A stretch of DNA of 64,000 nt, taken from positions 1 to 64,000 of the forward strand of contig SNVD02005095.1 in NCBI GenBank assembly GCA_013180625.2, given 5' to 3'. Each line of letters opens with the position of its first letter. Position 1 is the stretch's first letter. Origin of the DNA: Boswellia sacra (Eukaryota; Streptophyta; Magnoliopsida; Sapindales; Burseraceae). A model generated the notes under the pieces. The model was not told the origin of the DNA. It searched no databases and saw only the letters and a program-made list of their open reading frames with translations. Positions 47,400 through 59,526 of this stretch are shown piece after piece. A program made the translations under genes and the position numbers.

Positions 47400-48935
47400 C
47401 CAACTTATAACATGTAGATTTGATGTGACATTTGACATCGCAAAAATAGCAAGTAGGAGCAAATTTGATTACCCTTTCTGGACCTGACTCAAAAGAACTC
47501 ATGGGTGAGACACAAATTTATTTACCTTTCGAGCTTTATTTTGTGTCACTTGAGCTTGAATCTGAAACGTTAGTTGAGGCTTTAATGAAAATGGTTTTAG
47601 AAGTTAAAGCAATATTACCTTCATTAAATCCCAAGCCATGATTATTTGTGCTTTTTCTCTCAAGACTTAAAACTTGATCCAATCGAGCTGAACCAATTTT
47701 AAGTTCATCAATACACTTGTGAGAATTGGCAAGTTCTAATTTAAGTTTCTTAATTTCTTCAATTTTCTAGTTCATAACATTCTCCGATTTACTCATGCAA
47801 TTTTCAACATATGCCTTCTCACATCTAAGAATTTCTCTCTCTTTCAGCAGGTTATTGACTTGCAACTTCTGTTTTTCCCATGTGTCATAAAGCATATTAT
47901 AAGCCAGTTAAAGTTCCATATGATAATTAGTTTCCTGCTCTGCATCTGATTCATTACTATCTGATCTATTCTGCTCAGTTATGTCAGACATCATTACTTT
48001 GCCTTTATCAGATACATTACCAGTGAATGCTAAAAAGTTACTGGAATGTTCTTCTTCACTAGAATCTATTTTCAAATCATCACTCCAATTTGCACATATG
48101 CTTTTGTCCATCCTTCTCTTGTAATTGGGACACTCAGATTGTATATGTCCAAATCCTTTCATTCAAAGCATTGTACTTGGACTTTCTTGTCAGGTTTCTT
48201 TTGAATCTTCTTGGTTGGTTCTTTGAGAAATTTCTTTGCATCAAAGCTCCTTGCTTTCTGGGGTTTTTCATGGTTTTTCTTCTTGAGATTCTTCTTCATA
48301 TATTTGACAAAGTTCTTCATTTTCTTTCTTTTCTAAAGCAACAGAAAAAGCAATGCTCTTTTCCTTTTTTCTTGATTTCAGTCCTATCTCATATGCTTGA
48401 AGAGAACCAAGTAGTTCATCAACCCTCATGGTATTCACATTATTGCTTTCTTCAATGGCTATAATCTTAGGCAGCATTAGTTATTTCACAAAGTCTAGTA
48501 TGAAAATCACTTATAGTCTCATCTTTATGCATAATAAGATTTTCAAACTTTGAAGTCAAGTAATTTTGAATCTTTTACCTTCTCTGTACCTTTATACTTT
48601 ACCTAAAGAATATCCCATGCTTGTTTTTCGGTTGTGCACTTTGAGATCAACCCAAATTATTGAATATTGTTAGCACTAAAAATGACATTGATTATTTTAG
48701 AGTTCCAGCTGAAAAGTCTAAATTCGACTTCAAACCATTAATTTTCTGGTTTCTCAACTTGATAGCCATTTTCATTGGTCTTTATTGGTGGTGTCCATCC
48801 ATGAACAACACTTGTCCAAACTCTATCATCAAGAGATTTCATGAAGGTCTTCAATTTAACCTTCCAACATGCATAATTCCCATCTTTGAGTAATTGTGGT
48901 TAAGTGACTAAACTTCTATTCTGTAGTCCTTCCAT
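47400..48935 (-). pseudogene. gag: Decayed gag of Sirevirus B, two zinc knuckles
   Basis: The start-like ATG is at 48,935; an in-frame stop follows within about 12 codons. Gag (UBN2-like) text includes MKSLDDRVWTSVVHGWTPPI and MRVDELLGSLQAYEIGLKSR (48,430-48,350). A first CCHC knuckle (about 48,165-48,130; GFGHIQSECPNYK) has lost one base between its two leading cysteines, breaking the frame. A second knuckle (about 47,455-47,410) reads CYFCDVKCHIKSTC and keeps all metal ligands. Acidic sequence (SSEEEHSSNF) lies between them. Confidence 0.8.
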
Positions 48936-48982
48936 ACCTACAAACGAAATGTTTGATCTATACTTGTATGTCAATGTACCTA

Positions 48983-48993
48983 CTTTGATACCA
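48983..48993 (-). promoter_or_regulatory. Primer-binding site of Sirevirus B
   Basis: Reads TGGTATCAAAG on the element strand, one mismatch from the initiator tRNA-Met complement TGGTATCAGAG, 2 bp inside the 5' LTR. Confidence 0.85.
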
Positions 48994-48995
48994 AT

Positions 48996-49924
48996 TATTA
49001 GTTTTTGCAGTATGGATAGTTAACAATAACTTAACTAAAACCAGTAAAGTAAAATAGAAGAGACGATTTTACGTGGTCAGGCTATAAACCAACCTACAAC
49101 AACGGGAAAAAAGAGTTGCAATCTATTATGTTGAATGTGTTTACACTCGATTTAGGGCTCTTTACAGTGGTAGACACCCGCTCACTCACAAACCTAATCT
49201 ATGTAAACTAGATTAACCTATATCATAGTTACAGTCCTTCGCACACTCTTCTGATGTTGCACTTTGTAGATATGATAGACTTAACTATGCTAGTTTAGTC
49301 AGAAATAACTATTCTAGCTATTACAGACTCATGTAATTACTCAACTCACTTAAGCTTACACGACTCAATAACACTCACAAAAATAACACTTATAAATCAT
49401 ATCTATGCACATACTCAACATATATGAGTCATAAACAATCTTAACTCACTCAAGCATAAAACTTTTACAATGAAGAACAACTAACACAGTCAAAAAATCT
49501 TCTCATTTCTGCCCTCACGCCAAGCCTTGAGTGCTTGTCACTTATATAAGTTGCATAATCAACTATATAAGGCATAGAATCATCAAATCCAATCATTATC
49601 AATTCCTTGCAAATACAAAATGATATGATTAGATAAAGATTACAGAATATATGAAAGCATATCACAATAAAAAATATATCCTAATCAAATAAGTGATTGC
49701 AATCAATTAAGATACTCAACCAATTAAAATAAGTATAAAAAATATCTTAATCTTAAATGTGATTGATAAACATTTCCAAAAATCAATCAATCAAATCTTT
49801 TTCTAAAATAAATCTATCATCATGCATTGAAAAAAAGAATAACACATATGTTTTTATCACAAGTTGACAAAGTAAATATTGATCACATGCATGAAAGTTG
49901 TCACATGTCACATTGATACTAACA
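48996..49924 (-). repeat. 5' LTR of Sirevirus B
   Basis: 929 bp; begins TATTAGTTTTTG (the terminal TG mutated to TA) and ends GATACTAACA. Diverged from the partner LTR at many positions. Confidence 0.9.
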
Positions 49925-51357
49925 AGCTAACTGATTTGATTAACGAAAACTCATATTGCAAGCAATTGCTCCTCCCTTATGCAAACTCATACCAAGCCAT
50001 GATAAATTAGCATAATGACCTCAAAAATATATCACACCTTTTCTTTAAAATTGACAAATTCCAGAGCGAACCGTTTGTGTTGGTAGCCTAGATACAAAAC
50101 GCCCTTAGAGGGCAATGTAAATGGAAGCAAGAACATGGTAGTTGTATGGTCCATTTGACAGAATAAAAGGATAAAAAAGGTCGTTACCAAAATGGAAATA
50201 TAGTAAAGGATATGAATGGATAAGATGATTGTGGATATGGATGAATAAGATGATAAAAAAGAGTTAAGAAAATTGATGGTTGTGAAATAATAATTAAAGA
50301 TTGATTTTTTGTTTCTAAGTTTCTAGAAATAGCACTTGTATTAGTTAGAAGTTGACTGATTCCTTAGTTTATCATAAATATGAAGAGAAGACGAGGTAAT
50401 GATAACCAAAACATCGAAAAACTGGACATGGAGTAAATAATAGTAACGATCGACTCCAATCTCAGTTAGGACTCTAAAGTTCTATCCGACTTATCACCAC
50501 TGGTTATTGATCTACAAGATATTGTTACTACATTATATTAAAAACTAATAATAATAGCAATAATCTTTTTGTAAGTCAACTACCTACTTATTACTTATAT
50601 TAACATATGTTAACAAATCTTTTGTTTAATTTTAACAATGACAAATGGATTATTAATTCAACTATTATTATTTTTGAAGTTTTGAATATATTATCAATAA
50701 AAAATTAAAAAATGAATAAAAGAATGTTGTTATCGTTGATCATATATTATATATCTAGAGTTGTTATTAAAATCACTTCTTAGTATTTTTTTAAACACAC
50801 TCATTTTTCTAACAACTTTAGGATTAATCCCTTATTGGCACAAAAAAAAGGATAATTTTCTTATATGATTTATCATAATTACCTGCACCTAATTCATTAA
50901 AGCCAAATTCAATATGTTATGTTATACAATGAATCAAGAGAAATGATTAAAAAAAAATCATATATAAGCTATTTGTTTAAATTCTATTAATTCTTTTTTT
51001 TTTCAAATGTTTTTATTTTTTTATTCCTTCAAACCAATATTTTGTAGAAGTTAATTAGTGAATGAATGGATAAATAAATAAAGCTTATCCTGGCCAATCC
51101 AAAATATTAAATTTCCAATTGTTCCTTGCTTCAATTAATTAGCAAATAGAAAATAACTTACATGTAGCACATGTTTATAACAAACAACAACACAACTCTT
51201 CATTTGTAGCTAAGGCCATAGAAGCCTTAACTAGTTCTTACCTGATACTAACAACCATAGTAATTATAAAAGGAAACGACATATTTAACACCAAAGAAAG
51301 AAAATTATGACCTATTTGAAGTTCTTGGATCACAAAGTACTCTTATGTCCTTGATGA
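49925..51357. other. Unit-2 spacer between Sirevirus B and RR2
   Basis: No gene. From about 50,600 it aligns with 58,700-59,300 of unit 3 (GGATTATTAATT, CACTCATTTTTCTAA). The segment ending near 51,260 is the probable RR2 3' UTR. Confidence 0.55.
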
Positions 51358-52024
51358 TCAATCTCATATGTTCCTTTTGACATTGAGCTGCTCCTAGAGA
51401 GGAATGATCTTCTCGACTGACAATGGCTTATCATAGCAAAAATCCAGACCAGCTAGCATGAAAGCTTGTTTCTCAGATTCCGAATAGATAGAGCTGACAC
51501 CTACAATCTTGCCTTTAACACTCATGGCTCGTAACAACTTTGTAGCTTGTTGCATATGTCAATAAGAAGCCTTGAAGATTTTCTTTTTGCATCATTACAC
51601 ATATCAGAAGTCTTTTGATATTATTCTTTTAAAATTAAGGAAACAATTATTATTTAGTTGGAGATGCTAAATAATTTTTAATGGATTATAAAACTAATAA
51701 AATACCCTTCAAATTAAATTATTTTAGGATTGGATATATATACCTCTATAACAATTATTTCTTATACACAAGATAAAAAAATTGTAAATTAATGTACCTC
51801 AATTACATTCATCAAAGGCATTTGCTTGTCCATAAACAGCATATGAAAATTTGCCCCAACGTGGTAAAGGTCAACGACTTCTTTTCCTTTTTGAGCTACT
51901 TGAGGTTTGAATCCTATTGACTTTAAACTTTCTAAGTGAATTTTGCGAATAAGAGGTTCATCATCCACAATGAGAGTGAAAATTAGATGTCAGTGATCGA
52001 GATAGAAGATCCTTCAAATTCCAC
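51358..52024 (-). pseudogene. RR2: dead ARR22-like response regulator
   Basis: Exons correspond to 52024-51798 and about 51545-51358. Relative to RR3: the start ATG is GTG (52,024-52,022); a stop and a 2-bp loss lie before the acidic pair; FMDMQM has become FMDKQMP; the splice acceptor CAG is CAA, shifting the frame by one; and a TAG (51,394-51,396) interrupts the C-terminal helix after EKIIPL. Motifs such as KIVGVSSIYSESEKQAFMLA and CYDKPLS remain readable. A TATA-like CATATATAAACCC lies about 370 bp upstream, and the 5' UTR intron donor is lost. Confidence 0.9.
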
Positions 52025-53186
52025 TTTGAAGATGAATTTTCCTGCAAAAATAATGAATATTTACTATTATTGTCCTTCATCTTTATATAAAGTAAATAGT
52101 TGTAAATATTTTTCTATGGCTACCTTACTGTGATTAATTCTAGGGTAAGCTTATCCTAAAATGTAATAATGAATTCATGCACACAATTCTAGTAAAGATT
52201 ACTACTCTTTTCGATATGTTAAATAGAAGTAAATGTTTTCTTTTATATATATATGATGCAAATGTCAGAAGAAATAAAGAGTATTTGACAGATAAAGCTT
52301 AATATGGGATGCTTTGCTACTTGTAAAGTAGAAGGTAACTCAAGAAAAGCAAGTCTATATATGTATTTTAGTGCAACTAGTTATCAGGGTTTATATATGC
52401 AAGGAAAGGAAAGGCGATAGCTTCTTCATCAAGCATTTAAGAAAGTAAATTAATATATAGGGTTAACAGATTGTAGCAAGATATGATGCTTGTCATTTCG
52501 CCGAAACTAACAATGTTGTGCCCCTTGAAAACATAATTGAAGACTATATATGTAATCTAAAACTTAGATTTTTTTGCACCATTCAAGATATATTCAGATA
52601 TGCTAACATATCCAAAAATCTTGGTTCTGTAAAAGCTTTGACAATGATATTAAACTTATAATCTCATAATGGGATATTCAATTAATTAAGGAAAGGTAGC
52701 TTCCTCATTTTGTGTTCAAGAAAATATTATATATGTGACATATAGAGAAAAGCGCATGTAGCAAGATATGATATTTGTCACTTGGTCATACACCAACAGT
52801 TTCAATATTAAGAAAATTAGTTATTATTTTAAGCAATTAGGTATATGTAATCTAAAAAAGTTGGATATAATATATATTGTTTACCATATTAAGATGTAAT
52901 GAGGTAATAAATACTTTTATTTTTGTAAAAGACTTTGATATTGATATTAAAATTATAACCTAGCCAACTAAGTACTCAATTAAGATCACAATATTTTACA
53001 ATACTACTGAAATCAAAATTATATATCCTAGCATATTTGTTAGCGGCCAGTTTTAGATGTAATCATAGTTTTTCCACTTTAGAAAAACAAATGGCATGGT
53101 CCCGGCTTATGCTCATTGTTTAATTATCTAGTAAATAAATATGAAAACAAAGAAATTTATTATAAGATACTTGTTTGTGCATAAAA
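52025..53186. other. Upstream region of RR2
   Basis: Aligns in patches with the upstream region of RR3 (60,240-61,260) and with 62,400-62,560. No coding frame. Confidence 0.55.
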
Positions 53187-56100
53187 TGTTATGTTTGGCA
53201 CGCGACATTTTATAGTATAATAATTACATTGTATTGTATTGTATTAATTAATGTTATGCATAATATAGTGTATGTTTGGTGAAACGATGCACTGTACTAT
53301 TTTTTATACTATACTATACTATATTTCTGTTTGGTGTATTTTTAAATTGTATTACGTTATTTTTCATTTAAAAAATAGCAACATATTATTAAATAAATTA
53401 AATATTATTTTTACACCAAATTAAATAAATTAAATACTAAATAAAATAATTATAACCTATAATTATACAAATATATAATCTTCCTTATATTTAATTTATA
53501 TAAATTTCACAAAAATAAATAAAAATCATACAAAAAACCTTAAAAATAGTATAGTTGAAGTTGAATAAACTTTTATAATGTAGTTTACATAACAAAAATA
53601 TAAACAAAAGAAATCCATTTAGAACAAAAATAATAATAAACTAAAACATGTTTAACATTTAAAAGTAAACTAAAACATATTAAGATTTAAAATTTTGTAA
53701 ACAAACAACTTGGACCCTGAAATACAAAAGTCAAGTCCACCATAGGATATCAAGAATAAACAGTTTCAATCAAACCTAAACATTTTCAATATTGAGAATC
53801 AAACCTATAGTTTCAATCAGGACTTGTACATTCATAAATAAGATCTTTTGACGAGGATCACAACAATATCAAGCAACAAAAACAAAACATTACACATGTA
53901 AAGCAACAAAAATATCCTATGATTCATTTTAGTATTTTGGGTATGTCACTACACATGTAAATCCATGATAAAACAAAACATAACTAAACTTTTTGCACAA
54001 CCAATAAAATCCTCCATGTCCAGAACATCACTAAATTGTTTGCACAACCAATAAAATCCTCCATGTCCACACCAAAAAAACAAGCAACCACAAAGAGAAG
54101 TATCTCATACTCCAAAGCTTCAACATACCTCACAATCAGAGTAATATAATGACAAAAATCAAATCCCGTAACTTCAATCATGAGCTCTCTCTCAAAGAAG
54201 TTTCTCCACAAATGCTTGTCTCCAAGTACCCTCAATGACTTAAAAGCTGAGATATTTAAATTTTTTTCCAATATAAGAGTTAATGCTTCAAGTCCTTCAT
54301 CTTGACTAAGTGCCATAGCTGCAAGTTCATCAGCAATGTTAGAATGATCCTTTGCATCCTTGAAGATACATTCAGTTAACCTCTCCATGTTCTTAAAAGA
54401 CTCTGTAAATACATTTTGAGTTGTTGCTGAGATCTCTTTAAACGCAGTAGCTAAGATGCTTTGGGATCTTTTCCTTTTCCTATTGATGAGTCAGAATGGC
54501 TTCTAGTATGAGAACTTGAGGGTTGTTGCACTGACAAAGGGGAACCAGGCTCTTCAATTTCTATATCGATAACATGAATCTCTTCTTGATTAATCTCATC
54601 AACCATTTCAGCTGGAGTTGCTGCTGCTTGTCCTGTTGCATGGTCATTTCCATCGATTTTGAGAAGTCTATCATACAATGGAAATGACTTATCTCTCCAG
54701 CCTTTTGCTTCTTCATGAGCATACATAATAAAACTATAAATAAATCAATAATTTCAAATGAAACATTTACTATTTTTAAAAAAAGAATTAAAAATACACT
54801 AACCTGTGCATATGACTGCCAAACCTCATTACTATCAACCTCAACACATTCAATGTGTCATTCCATCCAAAGTCACTTGTGTTCAACATATCATGAACTA
54901 TGCCATATTGAGCTTTCCACTTTCTATGCTTAGAATCAACATATCACAAAAATTTTTGTGAAAAAGGAGCCGATATTCATTGATCATAAAGGTGGGATTT
55001 AACAATAATTATTAATAGCTTGGGCTCCACCTCAAAACATTAAAAACAAAGAAAATGTTTCCATAACATTTAACCTTGGGCTCCACCTCCATTGCTCCTT
55101 TGTGTTACGATTAAAGGAGGGATAAAAAAAGTGACAATAATTCATCAAGTGCCTATTGTGTTATACTTCATTGATTGCTAGTCTAACATTTAAATGATAT
55201 AAGATAGCATGTTTGATCTATTCTATACTTATGAATTTCATTTCGTGTTGAATTTCGTTAGATGAGGAGTTATCTAAAAATTTTTATTCTCTAACTCAAT
55301 ATTTCAGAGCTATAGAGCTTGTATAGGAAAAATGGTCTAAAGAAAAAACAAGAAACTAATATGTAAATGAATACAATATCACACACAAGCAGTAACATGC
55401 CAACTTCTGCCTCTTGCTCAAAGCTAAGAGCAACTGCCTCTCAAACTCATTGTTTTCTTTCTGTCTCTTTAGCTGTTGACAGGAAAAGTATATTAAACAT
55501 GACTTTTTTTTTAACATCATGAGAAGACGATAGCCTCAATAAATGTAATCGGATGCACACGATTATAAATCCTTTAACCACCTTCATCTTCAGCTTAGTA
55601 AAACCTAGAAACAAGAAAATAACACTAAAACAAAAAATAAAGAAAAAAATTACAATGTGATTTTATTTGCAAGTATATTGTGATTTTATCATTTGATTTC
55701 ATCAACCAAGAAAAAAAAAAAAAGACGGCCAATTTAGCTATTGACTCCATGAAATCCATACAACCCAATAAAACCGCACCTCTAAAAGCATCACACCAAA
55801 AACCAAACCTTAATACACTTGCGTAAACCCATAACAAGCACAACCGCAACACCAGAAGGGCCATAACCCTAATTCAATTGACAACACAACCAGCCATCCC
55901 TCTTTTGTAGAACTGTTGTCAACACCACCATCCCTTATACCCAGGGCAAAACACTGGCATTCTTCACTAACGCCACCACTATTCTACCACACAAACAAAA
56001 TCATCTAATCGACTTACACATAGCGAATCACCTATGGCAAACGAGGAAAAAAAGAAAACAGAAAGACAAAGAGAGGGAGGTGAAGGTACCTGAAGACGTC

Positions 56101-56497
56101 AGAGGAAGATGGAGACGAGAGAGAAAGACTGAGACTGCGACGGAGATGGCGACATCATCAGACACAGCGATGGAGATGAGAGAGTGTCGGAGGCAGAGAT
56201 GAGAGGGCGTCGAAGGTGGAGACGAGATAGAGTCGTAGGCAGATGAGAGAAACGCAGATCAGAGCAGGAGATTGGGATGGGCAAGTGATTTGAAATATTT
56301 GAAAAATTGTATTAATTTTGTGCAGTGTAAAATAATGCCATTGTTTTTCTCTGCATTAGATTATGTAACGTTTATGACATTAAATTATGAAGTGCATTAC
56401 TTAATACAATGCAGAGTTTGTTCTAAACACAAATATTGCATAAATTAGTACAATACATAATTTTTGTATAGTACAGTACGGGCTACCAAGCATACCC
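53187..56497. mobile_element. PIF/Harbinger-like element carrying only a Myb/SANT-like ORF
   Basis: Left end TGTTATGTTTGG; right end in reverse complement GGGTATGCTTGG, each followed by GTACTATA-like and ATTGTATT-like sequence that matches between ends. The right flank is TTA, the left AAA, so the 3-bp duplication is degraded. Ends resemble those of the element at 16,322-17,546. The interior holds the ORF1 relic described next. The DDE transposase ORF is absent, so it could only have moved with a partner's transposase. Confidence 0.65.
53984..54726 (-). pseudogene. Myb/SANT-like domain protein (Harbinger ORF1 type), C-terminal part
   Basis: Two frames follow each other on the minus strand. 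The first (54,726-54,451) has AHEEAKGWRDKSFPLYDRLL, then ATPAEMVDEINQEE and a Ser-rich tail. The second (54,388-53,984) has IADELAAMALSQDEGLEALT and VLGDKHLWRNFF. Myb/SANT-like proteins with the phrase K.W.FPLYDRL accompany PIF/Harbinger transposases and help bind the ends. The N-terminal DNA-binding part is missing or broken upstream (54,730-54,960 shows only fragments). The frame break is near 54,420. Confidence 0.65.
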
Positions 56498-57480
56498 TTA
56501 GTATATTAGATGTGGAAATTAAAAATTCGTTTTTAGTACAAATAGCTTCACAGTTCAAATGACTCAAAAAGGTAAACTTTTCATTTATTTGTCTTTACTA
56601 ATTAAACAAATAGGGTAAATTTAATGTCTCGGTAAATTGGGACCTCCTGGAACCATCTCTTTTGAAATTGAAATGAGATCTTGTTAATTTTGATGGCGAG
56701 TGTTTTGGGCAAAAAGAGTACTACGTCCCTACCGCCCTACACTACTTACCCCTCATCTCTTTGTATAAAAACATATTTTAATATTAATTTCTTTAAAAGT
56801 GTACCCTAATTATAATAATATAAATTAATTTTTATTTTATTCATTTCTTCAAAATTATGATATTTAGTTATTTATTTATTTCTCTATGGCTTGTCTAAAT
56901 ATGTCACTTTTAATGTTGGTAATATATATACACAAACACACATTAGAGATGACATATTAGTGCTTTGCATTTTTTTGGTTATTAGCATAAGTTAACACTG
57001 CAAAATCTCTAAATTAAAATATGATTGTAATATAATAATAAGTTTACTCAGCAAATATAATAGACCCATGGGGAAATGGAGAGGGTTTAGAGGAGGTATT
57101 TCCTAAAATAAAAGATGGGGAAATCCTCGTTGCCTCGTCCCGCCCTCTCGCACTCTCATTAAAATTTTATGTGGCTCATCTTCATAATCTTAGAGTTTTC
57201 TTCTATTTAAATAACCAATAAATAATTTTGATAAGAATATTCTTTTGTTAATGTCTTGTGTAGTTAATTTATGAAATACAATTTTCTTTTTTCAATTCAT
57301 TTAAGTTTCAATTTATCAAAGGCTTTATATGGAAACATCTTTAGATTTATAAGAATTGAGTTGATGAAAAATCTAATTTCTAAGGTTTCAGTAAGTCTAA
57401 AAGTCACTTGAAATTTTCATAGCCTAAATTTATATTTCTATCAAACTTTTTTTGTTCAATTTTTCATTTCAAATATTTCA
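56498..57480. other. AT-rich spacer between units 2 and 3
   Basis: No gene recognised. Confidence 0.45.
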
Positions 57481-57720
57481 GGGCTTGGCCCTATCGCCCA
57501 ACCTTATTTTAAGAACTTGGGCAGCTTTGATACTAATTTGTAATTGTAATAAACACAAGTGCAACGATCTATAAGGATTTCTTGCGTGGAAACAACCCAA
57601 AGATCCCAAGCAAAGATGAAATAATTTCCAAACCGAAGGATACATTAAAACCTTAGTATATAAATAATTAACAATACAAGCAACAGTAAAGACCAAAACG
57701 ATATTAGTGATTTAGCAAAT
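57481..57720 (-). mobile_element. Fragment of a copia LTR and primer-binding site
   Basis: AGCTTTGATACTAA (57,523-57,536) is one base from a copia primer-binding site read on the minus strand, and is followed 2 bp later by TGTAATTG, a plausible LTR start. GATTTCTTGCGTGGAAACA resembles LTR text. No partner LTR is present. Confidence 0.35.
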
Positions 57721-58461
57721 GCGCCATGTCCATATATATAATGCAATGCAATCAAGATTCGGAGAAGATTATAAGATTATTTCACAATAAATAATTTTAG
57801 ATGTACGATTAACTTATATATACAATTAAATTCATACAATCTAACTTGATACGTTGTTGAATAGGTGGATCCTACTTTATTTATTAAAAATTTTTTAATT
57901 TTCTTTTTATTTTTACTTAGCCAGTGAATTTATGTTATATCATATTGTATAGACTCGTTTATTTAAATTGGTTATATATCTAGAATACTTATTTAACAAT
58001 CACTTTATAACTGATCTCTCGCATATCTTGCTAACTTTATTTGAATGAGCGCCAAATCCCAACACATACGGCTTCCATCAAGTCACCTATAAATTTCATC
58101 CTATGGGGCTCCATTTCCCATCAATTAGCTTCATATATCCCCCCACACAAAAGAAATTGGCACGCCTCTTGATCTTGCTACTTTCTTTAGCAAGTGATAT
58201 TTCAATAACATCAACTTCCAAAATCAAATTAATTTCGGACCCTGCTGCCCTGAAATTCAAGACCTTTTCGTTTCATACGTAATTAGTTGTTACAAAGTGC
58301 CAAAATTAATCTCTAAGAAAAATCTTCTTTGACTTGATCTTCACAGTTCCAGCCTCCTGAACACCATACTAGCAGCCAAAATTTGACGGACTCATCTAAA
58401 TTCTGGCTTTATATAGAAGTTCAAAGCCAAGAGTTAGAATAGCAAAGATATTGATCACACC

Positions 58462-58570
58462 ATGGCTAGGTATCCAGCTCTAGGTGACAGTCATGGCTGT
58501 GCTTGTGACCATGTCGTTGGGTTCGTTGCTCGTCATAATGTTGAGGCAAAGATAACATGCATGCGTAAAG
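58462..58570 (+). pseudogene. LTP3: truncated lipid-transfer protein gene
   Basis: Begins ATGGCTAGGTATCCAGCTC and matches LTP1 through the signal peptide (GTGCTTGTGACCATG, CGTCATAATG) to the first cysteine of the motif (AAGATAACATGC). Homology ends there. One deletion shifts the frame early and another removes the whole mature protein. Only the 5' end survives. Confidence 0.88.
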
Positions 58571-59526
58571 CTTTACTCGCAATTGGCTCTTGATCCAACA
58601 ATTATGTTCATTGAGTTATATCAAAGACTATACTAGCGATACTCTTTTCGTACATTAATCATCCAATACTTTTATTTCTTATTTGAACATGTCAACAAAC
58701 TCTTATTTAATTGCAATAATGAGAGTGGATTATTAATTAAAAAACAAAAATGATTAAAGATTTGAATATAGACTCAAAAAGTAGAATATAAATAAAAGAC
58801 TGTTGTTATCATTGCTTATATATGTATTATGTAAATCAAGCATTCTTATCAAATGTCACTTTTATAGTATCATTCACATGCACACCCATTTTTCTAATAA
58901 CCTTAGGATAATCCTTTATTAACAAAAAAAAAGGATATTTTTGCTACATGTTTTATTATAATTAGGGCAACTTGCAGCCAAATTTCATTCTTGTTATATA
59001 GATTATATAATAAATAAAGAAATTCTAATAATTGTTGTATTTCTTTCATATATTGTTTTTAGTTTTTCGGTACCACTTTTCAATTTATTACATATGATGG
59101 TAATGTTTATTTTATGTTCTTATTTCTGTGCATTTCATTTATTAATCACACACACACACACACACATATATATTCTCTATTGTCGTCAAGGCTAACATTC
59201 TATTAAACTAATATTAACTAGAAATTAGTGAACAAAAGTAAATAAATAAAAAGCTTATTCCAACCCAGAAAATTAAATTTGTGGTTGCTGTTTCTTTATT
59301 TAATTAACCAAACAGAAAATAACTTACATGCATGTAGCATACTTTCATAACACACAAACAACTCTTTATTGGTTGCCAAAAGCTATATAAGCTTCAACTA
59401 GTTCTTACCTTATACTAATAACTGCAGTAATTATAAAAGAAAACTACATATTTAATGCCAAAATCAAGAAAATTAAGATCTATTTGAAGTTCTTGGATGG
59501 CATAGTACTCTTAATGTCCTTGATGA
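58571..59526. other. Unit-3 spacer between LTP3 and RR3
   Basis: No gene. An (AC)n microsatellite lies at about 59,148-59,166. The AACTAGTTCTTACCT block near 59,395 is conserved in all three units. Confidence 0.55.

Larger units (their letters stand above)
32948..49924 (-). mobile_element. Ty1/copia Sirevirus B with two nested insertions
   Basis: LTRs at 32948-33872 and 48996-49924 frame an element on the minus strand. Flanks AACTA and AGCTA are a 5-bp duplication with one mismatch. The outer span is 17.0 kb; without the CACTA element and the solo LTR it is about 9.7 kb, a normal Sirevirus length. Internally there is a primer-binding site, gag, pol, an additional ORF between pol and the 3' LTR (the position of Sirevirus env-like ORFs) and repeated PPT-like tracts. 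The two LTRs differ by roughly a tenth over the first 200 bp by eye, so it is older than element A. All coding parts are decayed. Confidence 0.9.
28850..53150. repeat. LTP-RR segmental duplication, unit 2 (inflated by insertions)
   Basis: Carries LTP2 and RR2, now 22 kb apart because of a MITE cluster and Sirevirus B. About 50,480-53,110 aligns in patches with 58,680-61,260 and 62,400-62,560 of unit 3, including non-coding DNA. Confidence 0.75.

Noticed and set aside
48090..48464. 124-codon plus-strand hydrophobic ORF
   Set aside because: Antisense of the gag zinc-knuckle region of Sirevirus B.
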